Source: Geobacter sp. OR-1 | Lineage (GTDB): Bacteria > Desulfobacterota > Desulfuromonadia > Geobacterales > DSM-12255 | Direction of reading: 5' to 3' | NCBI RefSeq assembly: GCF_000813145.1 | Contig: NZ_BAZF01000011.1 | Location: forward strand, 46,774 to 110,773 | DNA: 64,000 bases | Shown: positions 25,955 through 34,002 of the stretch, in pieces | Layout of the letters: the number at the start of each line of letters is the position of its first letter | How positions within the stretch are numbered: the stretch's first letter is position 1 | Notes under the pieces: generated by a model | Told to the model about the DNA's origin: nothing | Database searches by the model: none | The model's input: the letters and a program-made list of their open reading frames with translations, nothing else | Made by a program: the position numbers and the translations under genes

Positions 25955-28663
25955 ATGAATGACCGCAACCACGAACACGTCAAGGCGGAGATCCTGATCG
26001 TAGAAGACAGCCCGACCCAGGCCGAAGAGTTGAAATACACCCTGGAGCGGCACAACTATAGCGTATTGATAGCCGGCAACGGCAGGGAGGCGCTCGCACT
26101 GCTCAGGGAGCACAAACCGGCCATGGTCATCAGCGATATCGTCATGCCGGAAATGGATGGCTATCAACTCTGCCGTGAGATCAAACAGGATGAGCGGTTG
26201 CGGAACCTCCCGGTTATTCTGCTGACATCGCTCTCCAATCCGAGGGATGTAGTAAAGGGGCTTGAATGCGGGGCCGACAACTTCCTCACCAAACCGTACG
26301 AAGAGAAATATATCCTGTCGCGCATCCAGTATATTATCGCGAACAAGAACCTCAAGGATATCGAGCAGACCCAGCTCGGCGTCGAGATCATCCTCGACAA
26401 CGAACGGTACTTCATCAAATCGGACCGGATCCAGATCCTCAACCTCCTGCTCTCTTCATACGAGGCCGCCATCCAGAAAAATGGCGAACTGATCAAGATC
26501 CAGAAAGAATTGAAGTCGTTGAACGAACAGCTCGAACTGAGAGTCAAAGCCAGAACCGATAATCTCCTGGAAGAGATCGGGGAACGGATAAAGAAGGAAG
26601 AAGAGCTGCGCAAATCGGAACGAAGAATATCCATCATGGACCGGATTTCGACCGTCTTCCTCACCGTCGCTGACGAAGAGGTATTCGGCGAGGTCCTGAA
26701 AGTCGTTCTCGAAGTCATGGTAAGCAGGTTCGGGATATTCGGGTTCATCGCCGACAACGGCGACCTGGTGATCCCCAGCATGACCAGGGAGGTTTGGGAC
26801 GCCTGCCAGATTCCGGACAAGACCGTAGTCTTCCCGCCCGACAGCTGGGGCGAAACCCTCTGGGGAAGGGCCATCCGGGAGAAAACCTCTTTCTACTCCA
26901 ACGAACCGTTTCAGACCCCGGCGGGGCATATCGCGATCGACAACTTCCTGACCGTGCCGATCGTATTCGGGGACAAGGCCATCGGGCTGCTCTCCGTGGC
27001 CAACAAGACCGGCGGCTACTGCGATGAGGACAAGGAGTTACAGGAGATCATCGCCAGCCGCATCTCCCCCATCCTCAACGCCCGGCAGCAAAGGGACCGC
27101 CAGGAGCAGGAGCGGAGGAGCGCGGAGGAAGCGCTCAGATTTTCCAACAACTATAACCGGAGCCTGATCGAGGCCAGCATCGACCCTCTGGTAACCATTG
27201 CGCCAGACGGGAAGATCACCGATGTCAATACCGCCACGGAAAAGATCACCGGATACTCGCGAGATGAACTGATCGGCGACGATTTCTCCGAGCATTTCAC
27301 CGAACCGGAAAAGGCCCGGGAAGGGTATCAACTGGTATTCAGCAAGGGCGAGGTCCGGGATTACCCTCTGCAGATTCACCACCGGGACGGCCACGATACC
27401 TCGGTCCTGTACAATGCCTCGGTGTTCCGGGATGAATACGGGGAACTGAAAGGTGTATTTGCCGCTGCCCGCGACATAACCGAACATAAGGTCCTGGAAA
27501 GCCAGCTCATGCATGCCCAGAAGATGGAGGCCATCGGCCAGCTGGCAGGGGGAGTGGCCCATGACTTCAACAATGTACTTACCGGCATCATCGGCTTCAG
27601 CACCCTTATCGAGATGGGGATGGCCAAGAACGACCCCCAGCGGGAGAATCTGAACCATGTGCTCGCCGCTGCCGACCGGGCTGCCGATCTGACCAGGAGC
27701 CTGCTCACATTCAGCCGTAAACAGACCATCAATCCGAAGCCGGTCGATCTCAACCAGATCATCAGCAAGACCGAGAAGTTCCTGAAGCGGATCATCGGCG
27801 AGGATATCGAGCTCAAGTCGTCCATCGCTCAAGATGCCATGATCGTAAATGCCGACAGCGGCCAGATCGAGCAGGTCCTGATAAATCTGGCCACCAATGC
27901 GCGTGATGCCATGCCCAAAGGCGGCCTGCTGAGCATCGAAACTGATACTCTCGAAATGGATGCCGAATTCGTCAAGGTCCACGGTTATGGCGAACCGGGC
28001 GAATTTGCCGTTATCTCCATTTCCGATACCGGCGAGGGGATGGATGAAACGACCAGGAAGAAGGTGTTCGAACCGTTCTTCACCACCAAGGAGGTGGGTA
28101 AGGGAACCGGCCTGGGGCTGTCCATAGTATTCGGAATCGTCAAACAGCATAACGGCTTCATCAACCTGTACAGCGAACCGGGCAAAGGAACGACCTTCAG
28201 GATCTATCTCCCCCTGATCCACTCGGCGGTTACGGAAAAACAGGCGGTCAAGGAAGAGACCCTGGAACGGGGGACCGAAACGATCCTGGTGGCCGATGAC
28301 GAGACCTCGCTACGGGAACTGGCGGAAAAAGTCCTCGGAATGTTCGGATACTCGGTAATCACGGCATCGGACGGCGTCAAGGCGCTGGCTAAATTCAAAG
28401 AAAACCGGGAGAGGATCGATCTGGTCATTCTGGACATCGTCATGCCGAAGATGAACGGACAAGATGCCTTTGACGAGATGAAGAAGCTAAAGCCCGATCT
28501 CAAGGCGATCTTCATCAGTGGCTATACCAGCGACATCATCCAGAATCACGGCATGCTCGACCCGGACCTGGTCTTCGTCTCGAAACCGCTGAACCCCAAG
28601 ACCCTGTTGCTCAAGGTGCGCAAGGTGCTGGGAGGTAGTAATGGAAACAAAAAGCCGCGGTAG
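25955..28663 (+). CDS. Hybrid histidine kinase (REC-GAF-PAS-HisKA-HATPase-REC)
   Basis: A soluble 902-residue kinase with no membrane segments. In order: receiver (acceptor in ISDIVMPEMDGYQL); coiled coil at about 180-230; GAF at about 240-390; PAS at about 400-500; HisKA with the phospho-His in GGVAHDFNNVLTGIIGFS; HATPase with GKGTGLGLSIVFGI; and a C-terminal receiver (VILDIVMPKMNG). The ATG at 25955 follows AAGGA. It occupies the place where Wsp clusters carry their output diguanylate cyclase, and it overlaps the start of a broken response regulator. Confidence 0.91.
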   Translation: MNDRNHEHVKAEILIVEDSPTQAEELKYTLERHNYSVLIAGNGREALALLREHKPAMVISDIVMPEMDGYQLCREIKQDERLRNLPVILLTSLSNPRDVVKGLECGADNFLTKPYEEKYILSRIQYIIANKNLKDIEQTQLGVEIILDNERYFIKSDRIQILNLLLSSYEAAIQKNGELIKIQKELKSLNEQLELRVKARTDNLLEEIGERIKKEEELRKSERRISIMDRISTVFLTVADEEVFGEVLKVVLEVMVSRFGIFGFIADNGDLVIPSMTREVWDACQIPDKTVVFPPDSWGETLWGRAIREKTSFYSNEPFQTPAGHIAIDNFLTVPIVFGDKAIGLLSVANKTGGYCDEDKELQEIIASRISPILNARQQRDRQEQERRSAEEALRFSNNYNRSLIEASIDPLVTIAPDGKITDVNTATEKITGYSRDELIGDDFSEHFTEPEKAREGYQLVFSKGEVRDYPLQIHHRDGHDTSVLYNASVFRDEYGELKGVFAAARDITEHKVLESQLMHAQKMEAIGQLAGGVAHDFNNVLTGIIGFSTLIEMGMAKNDPQRENLNHVLAAADRAADLTRSLLTFSRKQTINPKPVDLNQIISKTEKFLKRIIGEDIELKSSIAQDAMIVNADSGQIEQVLINLATNARDAMPKGGLLSIETDTLEMDAEFVKVHGYGEPGEFAVISISDTGEGMDETTRKKVFEPFFTTKEVGKGTGLGLSIVFGIVKQHNGFINLYSEPGKGTTFRIYLPLIHSAVTEKQAVKEETLERGTETILVADDETSLRELAEKVLGMFGYSVITASDGVKALAKFKENRERIDLVILDIVMPKMNGQDAFDEMKKLKPDLKAIFISGYTSDIIQNHGMLDPDLVFVSKPLNPKTLLLKVRKVLGGSNGNKKPR

Positions 28664-28799
28664 TGTGGTAATCTGCGATGACGAATCAGGCGTCAGGACA
28701 AGCCTGCTTGCGATCAATCGAGCAACACGGGTAGAGTGCGCACGCCTTAGTGGTCGTGAACCGCACACTCTGATAAGAGTTCAACGACCCAGGCATTGA
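28641..28799 (+). pseudogene. Truncated response regulator receiver domain
   Basis: An ATG at 28641, inside the kinase's last codons and preceded by GGAGG, opens METKSRGSVVICDDESGVRT. This has the first strand and acidic pair (CDDE) of a receiver domain. Similarity ends after about 25 codons. The frame then runs antisense through hicB to a stop at 28799. The rest of the regulator is absent here. The break coincides with the edge of the toxin-antitoxin patch, suggesting loss by insertion or deletion. Confidence 0.65.
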
Positions 28800-29085
28800 T
28801 ACTCTTGCCGTGAGCGGCAGCTTGTGCGGCGAGGCGCTGATGTAATGCAGGAGGCACCCGTAAGTTGAACTTTCCGGAGAACCGTTTTCGCGGCTCAACC
28901 CCGTCTTCGGCGCACATTTGGAGAAAAGCATTGAGAGATATTTCGCCCTGTTTCCGAAGATCGTCAACAGTGCCCGCATAGAAGTCTGCACCACCGTTGA
29001 TTCCAATAAACTCGCCCCGGAACATGTTGATTTCCGGATCGTAAGAAATGACTGCATCATAGCCGTTGATGATCATATTGTTCAT
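28747..29085 (-). CDS. hicB: HicB-family antitoxin
   Basis: A 112-residue antitoxin. The N-terminal degenerate RNase H-like HicB fold (YDAVISYDPEINMFRGEFIG) is followed by a ribbon-helix-helix DNA-binding tail (FNLRVPPALHQRLAAQAAAH). It neutralises HicA and probably represses the operon. Its start overlaps the hicA stop as ATGA. Its 3' end sits directly against the truncated response regulator. Confidence 0.88.
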   Translation of the reverse strand: MNNMIINGYDAVISYDPEINMFRGEFIGINGGADFYAGTVDDLRKQGEISLNAFLQMCAEDGVEPRKRFSGKFNLRVPPALHQRLAAQAAAHGKSINAWVVELLSECAVHDH

Positions 29086-29336
29086 GGTTTGACTCCATTT
29101 TCTTCAAGCCATTTGCGTATGGCTGCGATAGCCCCTTTGTCCGTATCCGGCGAAGGATGCGGGCGGTGGAATACTCGACGGTCCCCAAAGAGACGAACCC
29201 CAACGCGGGAACCCTCATGCTCGGTGATCTTCGCCCCAAGCTCTCGGAAAAGAGCAAGAATATCCGGCCACTGAATGTTTCCGGGAACGGGGTGAGCAAA
29301 GATTGATTCCAGAGTTTTGAGATGTTTTCGTTTCAC
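29082..29336 (-). CDS. hicA: HicA-family mRNA interferase toxin
   Basis: An 84-residue dsRBD-fold toxin that cleaves mRNA. The family core is the strand segment RRVFHRPHPSPD and the C-terminal helix IAAIRKWLEENG. It starts with GTG at 29336. A TATAAT box at 29356-29351 inside an AGTAC/GTACT inverted repeat lies about 15 bases upstream. This predicts a very short 5' leader and a self-repression operator (weak inference). Confidence 0.85.
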   Translation of the reverse strand: MKRKHLKTLESIFAHPVPGNIQWPDILALFRELGAKITEHEGSRVGVRLFGDRRVFHRPHPSPDTDKGAIAAIRKWLEENGVKP

Positions 29337-29452
29337 AGGTTTTTAGTACCATTATATAGTACTATTGTCAAGGTGCCATGCAAGGAAGTCTATGGGGGCG
29401 GCCAGGGTTACAAACCAGTGTGAAGGTGTCCCAGGGTCTATTGTTGTAGCAG

Positions 29453-29481
29453 TTGACAACACCATCCTCTGTTGTTATTCT
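29453..29481 (+). promoter_or_regulatory. Promoter abutting the TumE-like start codon
   Basis: TTGACA (29453-29458), a 17-base spacer and TATTCT (29476-29481). The ATG begins 7 bases after the -10 box, so transcription should start at or next to the first codon (leaderless mRNA). Confidence 0.55.
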
Positions 29482-29488
29482 TTCCAAC

Positions 29489-29770
29489 ATGAATGCCAGG
29501 CTAATGCTCAACGAGCGCCACACGATTTCTGAGATATCTTTTGTCGAAATGGTGGTATGGCAGTTACCAACCCCTCTTCCCGGGAGCAGCCATGCTTTCA
29601 AGTATCGGCTCGCTCTGGTGGTGAACGGCATTTGTATCCTTCACTATGACAACGAGGCCGGCAAAGGCGATCACAAGCACAAAGGCGAAGAAGAAATGCC
29701 TTACAAATTTGTTTCCCCCCGGCTCCTTCTCAAAGATTTCTGGCACGATGTCGACAATTGGAGGCCCTGA
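29489..29770 (+). CDS. TumE-like toxin (DUF6516 family)
   Basis: A 93-residue protein from the ATG at 29489, starting MNARLMLNERHTIS. The conserved body runs through HAFKYRLALVVNGICILHYD, then a KGDHKHKGEEE stretch and a Trp-containing end. The family is described as the toxin half of a type II-like pair. The in-frame TTG at 29453 is the promoter -35 box and is rejected as a start. The partner gene begins 1 base after the stop. Confidence 0.75.
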   Translation: MNARLMLNERHTISEISFVEMVVWQLPTPLPGSSHAFKYRLALVVNGICILHYDNEAGKGDHKHKGEEEMPYKFVSPRLLLKDFWHDVDNWRP

Positions 29771-29771
29771 T

Positions 29772-30113
29772 ATGAATAGCGTGACTTTGGAAGTATGTTC
29801 CCGTGAAAGAATAAATGACCGGTTCCTGCGTGCGTTCGAGGGAGAACCGCAAGGGCAGTTCATCAGTTTCGAATCGCCGGAGCTTTTGTTCAAGGTAATC
29901 TCCGGCAAGCGCTGGGATTTGCTGAAGGTCATGACCGGTGCCGGACCTTTGACCATTCGCGAGGCGGCCCGGCGCATGCACCGGGATGTAAAGGCGGTAC
30001 ATGGCGACGTTCACGCGCTACTGAACGCCGGACTGCTACAGAAAACCGAAAAAGGCCGGATCGTCTTTCCATACGACAGCGTGCATGTGGATTTCATGCT
30101 GCAAGCGGCATGA
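29772..30113 (+). CDS. TumA-like antitoxin, winged-helix DNA-binding
   Basis: A 113-residue protein (MNSVTLEVCSRERINDRFL at the start). Its C-terminal helix-turn-helix runs through TIREAARRMHRDVKAVHGDV and ALLNAGLLQKTEKGRIVFP, as in the antitoxin-like HTH partners of DUF6516 toxins. It is probably the neutralising and autoregulatory half of the pair. It is separated by one base from the toxin stop. Confidence 0.75.
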   Translation: MNSVTLEVCSRERINDRFLRAFEGEPQGQFISFESPELLFKVISGKRWDLLKVMTGAGPLTIREAARRMHRDVKAVHGDVHALLNAGLLQKTEKGRIVFPYDSVHVDFMLQAA

Positions 30114-30120
30114 GGGATAG

Positions 30121-30873
30121 TTGAACAACAGACAATGGTTGGACCTTGTCGCAAAAGGAACAAATGTGACTATGAAACATGGCTTCTCCTGGCAATATGA
30201 CGAGTTCAAGCAGGTCGGCACTGACTACAGCACTAAAGCCGAAGTGGCAATCTACGATTCGAGTCATGCCGACTTCAGGGACGCGGAGGCGGAAAGCCGG
30301 AATATCCTCGCTGCGCTTGGAATCACAGCAGACGCCAGGCTGATCGACTTTGGCTCCGGAACGGGCACTTTCGCTGTTTATGCCGGCCGCCGCTGTGCTC
30401 GCGTGTATGCCGTTGACGTTTCACAAGCCATGATCGACCATGCCGCTGCCAAGGCGGCCAAGGCCGGGGTAGCGAATATCGAGTTCCACCATGCCGGCTT
30501 CCTGACCTATGAGCATAACGATCCCCCGGTTGACTCCGTGGTAACGACATTCGCCTTCCATCATCTGCCGGATTTCTGGAAGGGGATCGCCCTGCAACGG
30601 GTCAACAGCATGTTGAAGCCAGGAGGCCGACTTTACCTCCATGATGTCATCCTGGAAGAGACCAATGCCCTCGCCAACATCACGGCATTTGTAGACAAGC
30701 TGACAGCTGCGGGAGGAGAGCGGTTGCGGGAGGATACGGAAAGGCATTTCAGAGAAGAGTATTCGACCTATGACTGGGTGCTGGACGGCCTTTTGTCCCG
30801 AGCCGGGTTTACGATCACGAGCAAGCAGATAGATGACGGGGTACTCGGGACGTACATATGCACCAAGAACTGA
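30121..30873 (+). CDS. Class I SAM-dependent methyltransferase
   Basis: A 250-residue methyltransferase. Motif I is LIDFGSGTGTFAVYAG near residue 75, followed by VYAVDVSQAMID, VVTTFAFHHLPD and SMLKPGGRLYLHDVI. The substrate is unknown. The start is uncertain: TTG at 30121 has no ribosome site, while GTG at 30166 has AAGGA at good spacing and would give about 235 residues. It lies inside the toxin-antitoxin patch, 7 bases after the TumA-like gene. Confidence 0.82.
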   Translation: MNNRQWLDLVAKGTNVTMKHGFSWQYDEFKQVGTDYSTKAEVAIYDSSHADFRDAEAESRNILAALGITADARLIDFGSGTGTFAVYAGRRCARVYAVDVSQAMIDHAAAKAAKAGVANIEFHHAGFLTYEHNDPPVDSVVTTFAFHHLPDFWKGIALQRVNSMLKPGGRLYLHDVILEETNALANITAFVDKLTAAGGERLREDTERHFREEYSTYDWVLDGLLSRAGFTITSKQIDDGVLGTYICTKN

Positions 30874-31027
30874 CGCCATCCCCTACCCTCTCCCGATGTA
30901 ACTTCACCATGTAAAAGCTCAATATCTCTTTTATTCCGGTGAGTAACCGTGATATTACATCTTCATATTCAAAGATAAATGATCCGTTCGGGTAAAGACT
31001 GACCGAGAAGTATCGTTCGAAGAGATT

Positions 31028-31243
31028 GTGCTTGCCTTGGAAGGAGATGGTCTTCTCGACATCTTGCAGCACCCTAACGAATCAAAATACCCAAACCAAC
31101 GCATCTTTATCGTGGCCTTTAACGACTACACATACCTCGTTCCTTTTGTAGAAAAGGCTGATTACTACTTTTTGAAAACAATTATTCCCAGCCGAAAGGC
31201 TACCAGAGATTACCTGGCAGGAGGAAACAACAATGAAAAATAA
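31028..31243 (+). CDS. BrnT-like toxin with degenerate 5' end
   Basis: The readable part contains ILQHPNESKYPNQRIFIVAF and KTIIPSRKATRDYL, typical of the BrnT ribonuclease family. The family core should start about 20-25 residues earlier. In-frame VSFEEIVLALEGD extends back to 30983, where a TGA at 30980 blocks it, and no good start is seen. It could use GTG at 31028 after GAAGAG or be a decayed toxin. The stop overlaps the antitoxin start. Confidence 0.6.
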   Translation: MLALEGDGLLDILQHPNESKYPNQRIFIVAFNDYTYLVPFVEKADYYFLKTIIPSRKATRDYLAGGNNNEK

Positions 31244-31559
31244 ACTCGATGAATTTGAAAAAGATATATTAGACGCCTATGAAAAAGGTGATCTGATCTC
31301 GACAAAACCGTCCATTAAGGAAAAAGAAAAATATAAAGCATCCGCTAAAGCGACCTTCCTGAAAGACCGCCGAGTGAACATTCGTCTTTCTTCTCCGGAT
31401 TTAATGGATATACAGGCACGAGCGCTGGAAGACGGTGTTCCATATCAAACCCTTATTGCAAGCGTTCTCCATAAATATGTCAGCGGGAGACTGGTCGAAA
31501 TCCCTTCGCGTCTGACAACACGCTCAACCGGACGCGCAAAAAAGCAGGTAGCCGGTTAG
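31233..31559 (+). CDS. CopG-type antitoxin (ribbon-helix-helix)
   Basis: A 108-residue antitoxin. The N-terminal acidic helix (LDEFEKDILDAYEKGDL) probably binds the toxin. The ribbon-helix-helix segment is RRVNIRLSSPDLMDIQARAL, followed by YQTLIASVLHKYVSGRL, the pattern of CopG_antitoxin partners of BrnT. AGGAGG precedes the start, and the gene overlaps the toxin by 11 bases. Confidence 0.8.
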   Translation: MKNKLDEFEKDILDAYEKGDLISTKPSIKEKEKYKASAKATFLKDRRVNIRLSSPDLMDIQARALEDGVPYQTLIASVLHKYVSGRLVEIPSRLTTRSTGRAKKQVAG

Positions 31560-31592
31560 CGCCAGCCTGCTGCCAATAAAGAGGAACCACCA

Positions 31593-32204
31593 ATGGAAAA
31601 GATCGACTTCAAAAAGCAGCTGAAGCATCTCTATGACCCATCCGCCAGGAAGGTGGAAATCGTCGAGGTGCCGCCAATGAACTTCCTCATGGTTGATGGC
31701 GAGGACGATCCGAATACCGCCAAAGCGTTCAGCAATGCGGTCGAAGCGCTCTATCCGGTTGCCTACACGCTGAAATTCATGGTCAAAAAAGGAGCGACCG
31801 GTGTTGACTACGGGGTGATGCCGCTCGAAGCGCTCTGGTGGGCCGATGACATGTCGGCATTCGCCACCGGAAACAAGGATGCCTGGAAATGGACCCTGAT
31901 GATCATGCAGCCGGAGTTCGTTACGGCTGAAATGGTCGAAGAGGCAATCACAGAAGTGGCACGGAAGAAAAAGCCGGTTTCCCTGCCGCTGGTGCGGTTT
32001 GAATCGTTCTCAGAAGGGAAGGCGGCGCAGATACTTCATATCGGCCCGTTCTCGGAAGAGGGGCCGAACATCGAGAAGGTGCATGCGGTCATCGAAACCA
32101 ATGGCAGTCACCGGGTCGGCAAACACCACGAAATATACCTGAGCGATCTACGCCGAACAGCCCCGGAAAAGTGGAAAACCATTGTCAGACAGCCGATGTC
32201 GTGA
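31593..32204 (+). CDS. GyrI-like small-molecule-binding protein
   Basis: A 203-residue protein matching stand-alone GyrI-like/SOUL-fold proteins. VEIVEVPPMNFLMVDGEDDP opens the fold, GVMPLEALWWADDM lies in the middle, and ILHIGPFSEEGPNIEKVHA in the second half. These bind small molecules; the ligand and role are unknown here. AGAGGA precedes the start. It is the last plus-strand gene before the long minus-strand block. Confidence 0.8.
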   Translation: MEKIDFKKQLKHLYDPSARKVEIVEVPPMNFLMVDGEDDPNTAKAFSNAVEALYPVAYTLKFMVKKGATGVDYGVMPLEALWWADDMSAFATGNKDAWKWTLMIMQPEFVTAEMVEEAITEVARKKKPVSLPLVRFESFSEGKAAQILHIGPFSEEGPNIEKVHAVIETNGSHRVGKHHEIYLSDLRRTAPEKWKTIVRQPMS

Positions 32205-32269
32205 TGGCGAATAGATAACCAACAACTCTTCCCCTCCCCTTACACCGCATCAGCCGGCAAAATCCACGA

Positions 32270-32310
32270 CTGTTGCAGCTGCCGGTAATGCCTCTGGCGC
32301 TGCAACAGTT
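32270..32310. repeat. 10-bp inverted repeat in a convergent spacer
   Basis: ACTGTTGCAG (32270-32279) and CTGCAACAGT (32301-32310) are perfect complements around a 21-base loop, between the converging GyrI-like and permease genes. There is no T-run, so a terminator role is uncertain. Confidence 0.45.
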
Positions 32311-32319
32311 CCTGGCTAT

Positions 32320-33204
32320 TCAGAATTTCATCCCCCAGCGATTTACCGTACGTTGCTCGAGCAGTCGGAACAGGCTGTCCATGGTGACGCCGATACCGAT
32401 TACCGTCAGCAGGCCGGCAAAGACATAGGCTATTTCCAGTTGGTTCTTGTTTTCATAGATAAACCAGCCGATGCCGCCCGAACCGGAACTGACTCCGAAG
32501 ACCAGTTCTGCCGCGATCAGCGTGCGCCAGGCGAAAGCCCAGCCGTTCTTGAGTCCGGTCAGGATAGACGGGAAGGCCGCCGGAATCAGGATCTTTACTA
32601 CATAGGGCAAGCCGGTCAGGCCGTAGTTGCGCCCCACCATGCGGGTCGTGTTGCTGATGGAAGCAAAACCGGAATGGGTGCTGAGAGCAACCGGCCAGAG
32701 TACGGCATGGATCAGCACGAAGGTGATGCTGCCGTTGCCGAGGCCGAACCAGAGCAGTGCTACCGGCAGCAGGGCGATGGCCGGCAAGGGGTTGAACATG
32801 GCGGTCAGGACCTCCAGGAGGTCGTTGCCCAGGCGGGTGCCGTTGGCTAGGGCAGCAAGAACCGTGGCCAGAAAAATGCCGATGATGTAGCCGGTTAACA
32901 GAATCTTGACGGATACCAGCACGCGGCTCCCCAATCCGCCCTGGGCAAAGGCATGCCAAAATGCGATAGCCGTATCGCTGAAGGTGGGAAACATCAGCGG
33001 GTTGTTGAGCCGGGCTGCGTAGAGTTGCCAGGCGGCCGCCAGCAGCACCAGGATTAACCCCTTGCGCACCAGCGATTGGTTCCAGATCTTTTCGGCCAGG
33101 GAGAGCGGCCGGGCGATCTCGGCGATGGCCTGATCCGAAGGACGGGATTGCGACAGCTGCGTACGCTCGCCAACTCCCGTGGTAAATGTGGTCTCAAGTG
33201 ACAT
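32320..33204 (-). CDS. SsuC/TauC-type importer permease (module 1)
   Basis: A 294-residue permease with about six membrane segments and an EAA-like loop (VVKILIPAAFPSILTGLKNG). I chose the ATG at 33204 (MSLETTFTTG) because AGGAG lies 8 bases upstream; the reading from 33327 runs back through the ATPase gene. A cytoplasmic tail of about 50 residues precedes the first membrane helix. Last gene of the radical SAM/PPOX/importer operon that starts at 36843. Confidence 0.9.
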   Translation of the reverse strand: MSLETTFTTGVGERTQLSQSRPSDQAIAEIARPLSLAEKIWNQSLVRKGLILVLLAAAWQLYAARLNNPLMFPTFSDTAIAFWHAFAQGGLGSRVLVSVKILLTGYIIGIFLATVLAALANGTRLGNDLLEVLTAMFNPLPAIALLPVALLWFGLGNGSITFVLIHAVLWPVALSTHSGFASISNTTRMVGRNYGLTGLPYVVKILIPAAFPSILTGLKNGWAFAWRTLIAAELVFGVSSGSGGIGWFIYENKNQLEIAYVFAGLLTVIGIGVTMDSLFRLLEQRTVNRWGMKF

Positions 33205-33217
33205 GCGATCGCTCCTG

Positions 33218-34000
33218 TCAGATGACATAATCGCCCAGATCATGAAACAACACCCGGTGGATCGTGTCGCGAAGGTCGTTGAAACGACCATGAAAACGGT
33301 TAGCGGGGTCATCCAGATCCACGTCAAGAATCTCCTTTACCTGCCCGGGATGGGGTGACAGAAGCACGATCCGGTTGCCGAGCAGAATCGCCTCCTCGAT
33401 AGAATGGGTGACAAAAATCATGGTAAATTTCGACCTGTTCCAGAGTTCCAGCAGCTCCTCCTGCATCTGCTGGCGGGTCAGGGCATCGAGAGCCGCAAAC
33501 GGTTCATCCATCAGCACAATTTCCGGCTTCATCGCCAGGCAACGGGCAATGGCAACCCGCTGTTTCATTCCGCCCGAAAGGGTGTGCGGATAGGCATCGG
33601 CAAATTTTTCCAGCTTGACGGTGCGGATTGCCGCCATTGCCTGTTCATCGGCCTCGTTTTGTGATGCCTTTCTGCTGGCGGTCAAGGCAAAGGCGACGTT
33701 TTGCCGTACGGTCTTCCAGGGGAGCAGCTGGTCGGTCTCCTGAAAGACCATCATCCGGTCCGGTCCCGGTCCGGAGATCGTCCGGCCGTCCAGGGTGATG
33801 CGGCCGTCCGCAGGGGTCAGGTAACCGCCAACAGCCTTCAGGATGGTGGACTTCCCGCAACCCGAGGGTCCCAGCAGTACCAGCCGGTCGGTGCGGTCAA
33901 CCTGAAAACCGACTTGCCAGGTGGCGGTCACCAGCTGTTCGGCGGTCTTGTACTGGATGGTTACTCCCTGCACATCAAGCAGAGGGGCAGACGTGGCCAT
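33218..34000 (-). CDS. SsuB/TauB-type importer ATPase (module 1)
   Basis: A 260-residue ABC ATPase: Walker A GPSGCGKSTILKAVGGY, signature LSGGMKQRVAIARCLA, Walker B IVLMDEPFAALD, H-loop VTHSIEEAI. It energises the importer formed with the flanking permease and binding protein. It begins 2 bases after the binding-protein stop. Substrate class (organosulfur or related) is inferred from the regulon only. Confidence 0.9.
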   Translation of the reverse strand: MATSAPLLDVQGVTIQYKTAEQLVTATWQVGFQVDRTDRLVLLGPSGCGKSTILKAVGGYLTPADGRITLDGRTISGPGPDRMMVFQETDQLLPWKTVRQNVAFALTASRKASQNEADEQAMAAIRTVKLEKFADAYPHTLSGGMKQRVAIARCLAMKPEIVLMDEPFAALDALTRQQMQEELLELWNRSKFTMIFVTHSIEEAILLGNRIVLLSPHPGQVKEILDVDLDDPANRFHGRFNDLRDTIHRVLFHDLGDYVI

Positions 34001-34002
34001 CG

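Noticed and set aside
29453..29488. TTG start for the TumE-like gene at 29453
   Set aside because: These bases are the -35 box and spacer of a good promoter; the ATG at 29489 is the better start.
28641..31559. Integrative element with identifiable ends
   Set aside because: I found no integrase, transposase or direct repeats flanking the toxin-antitoxin patch.
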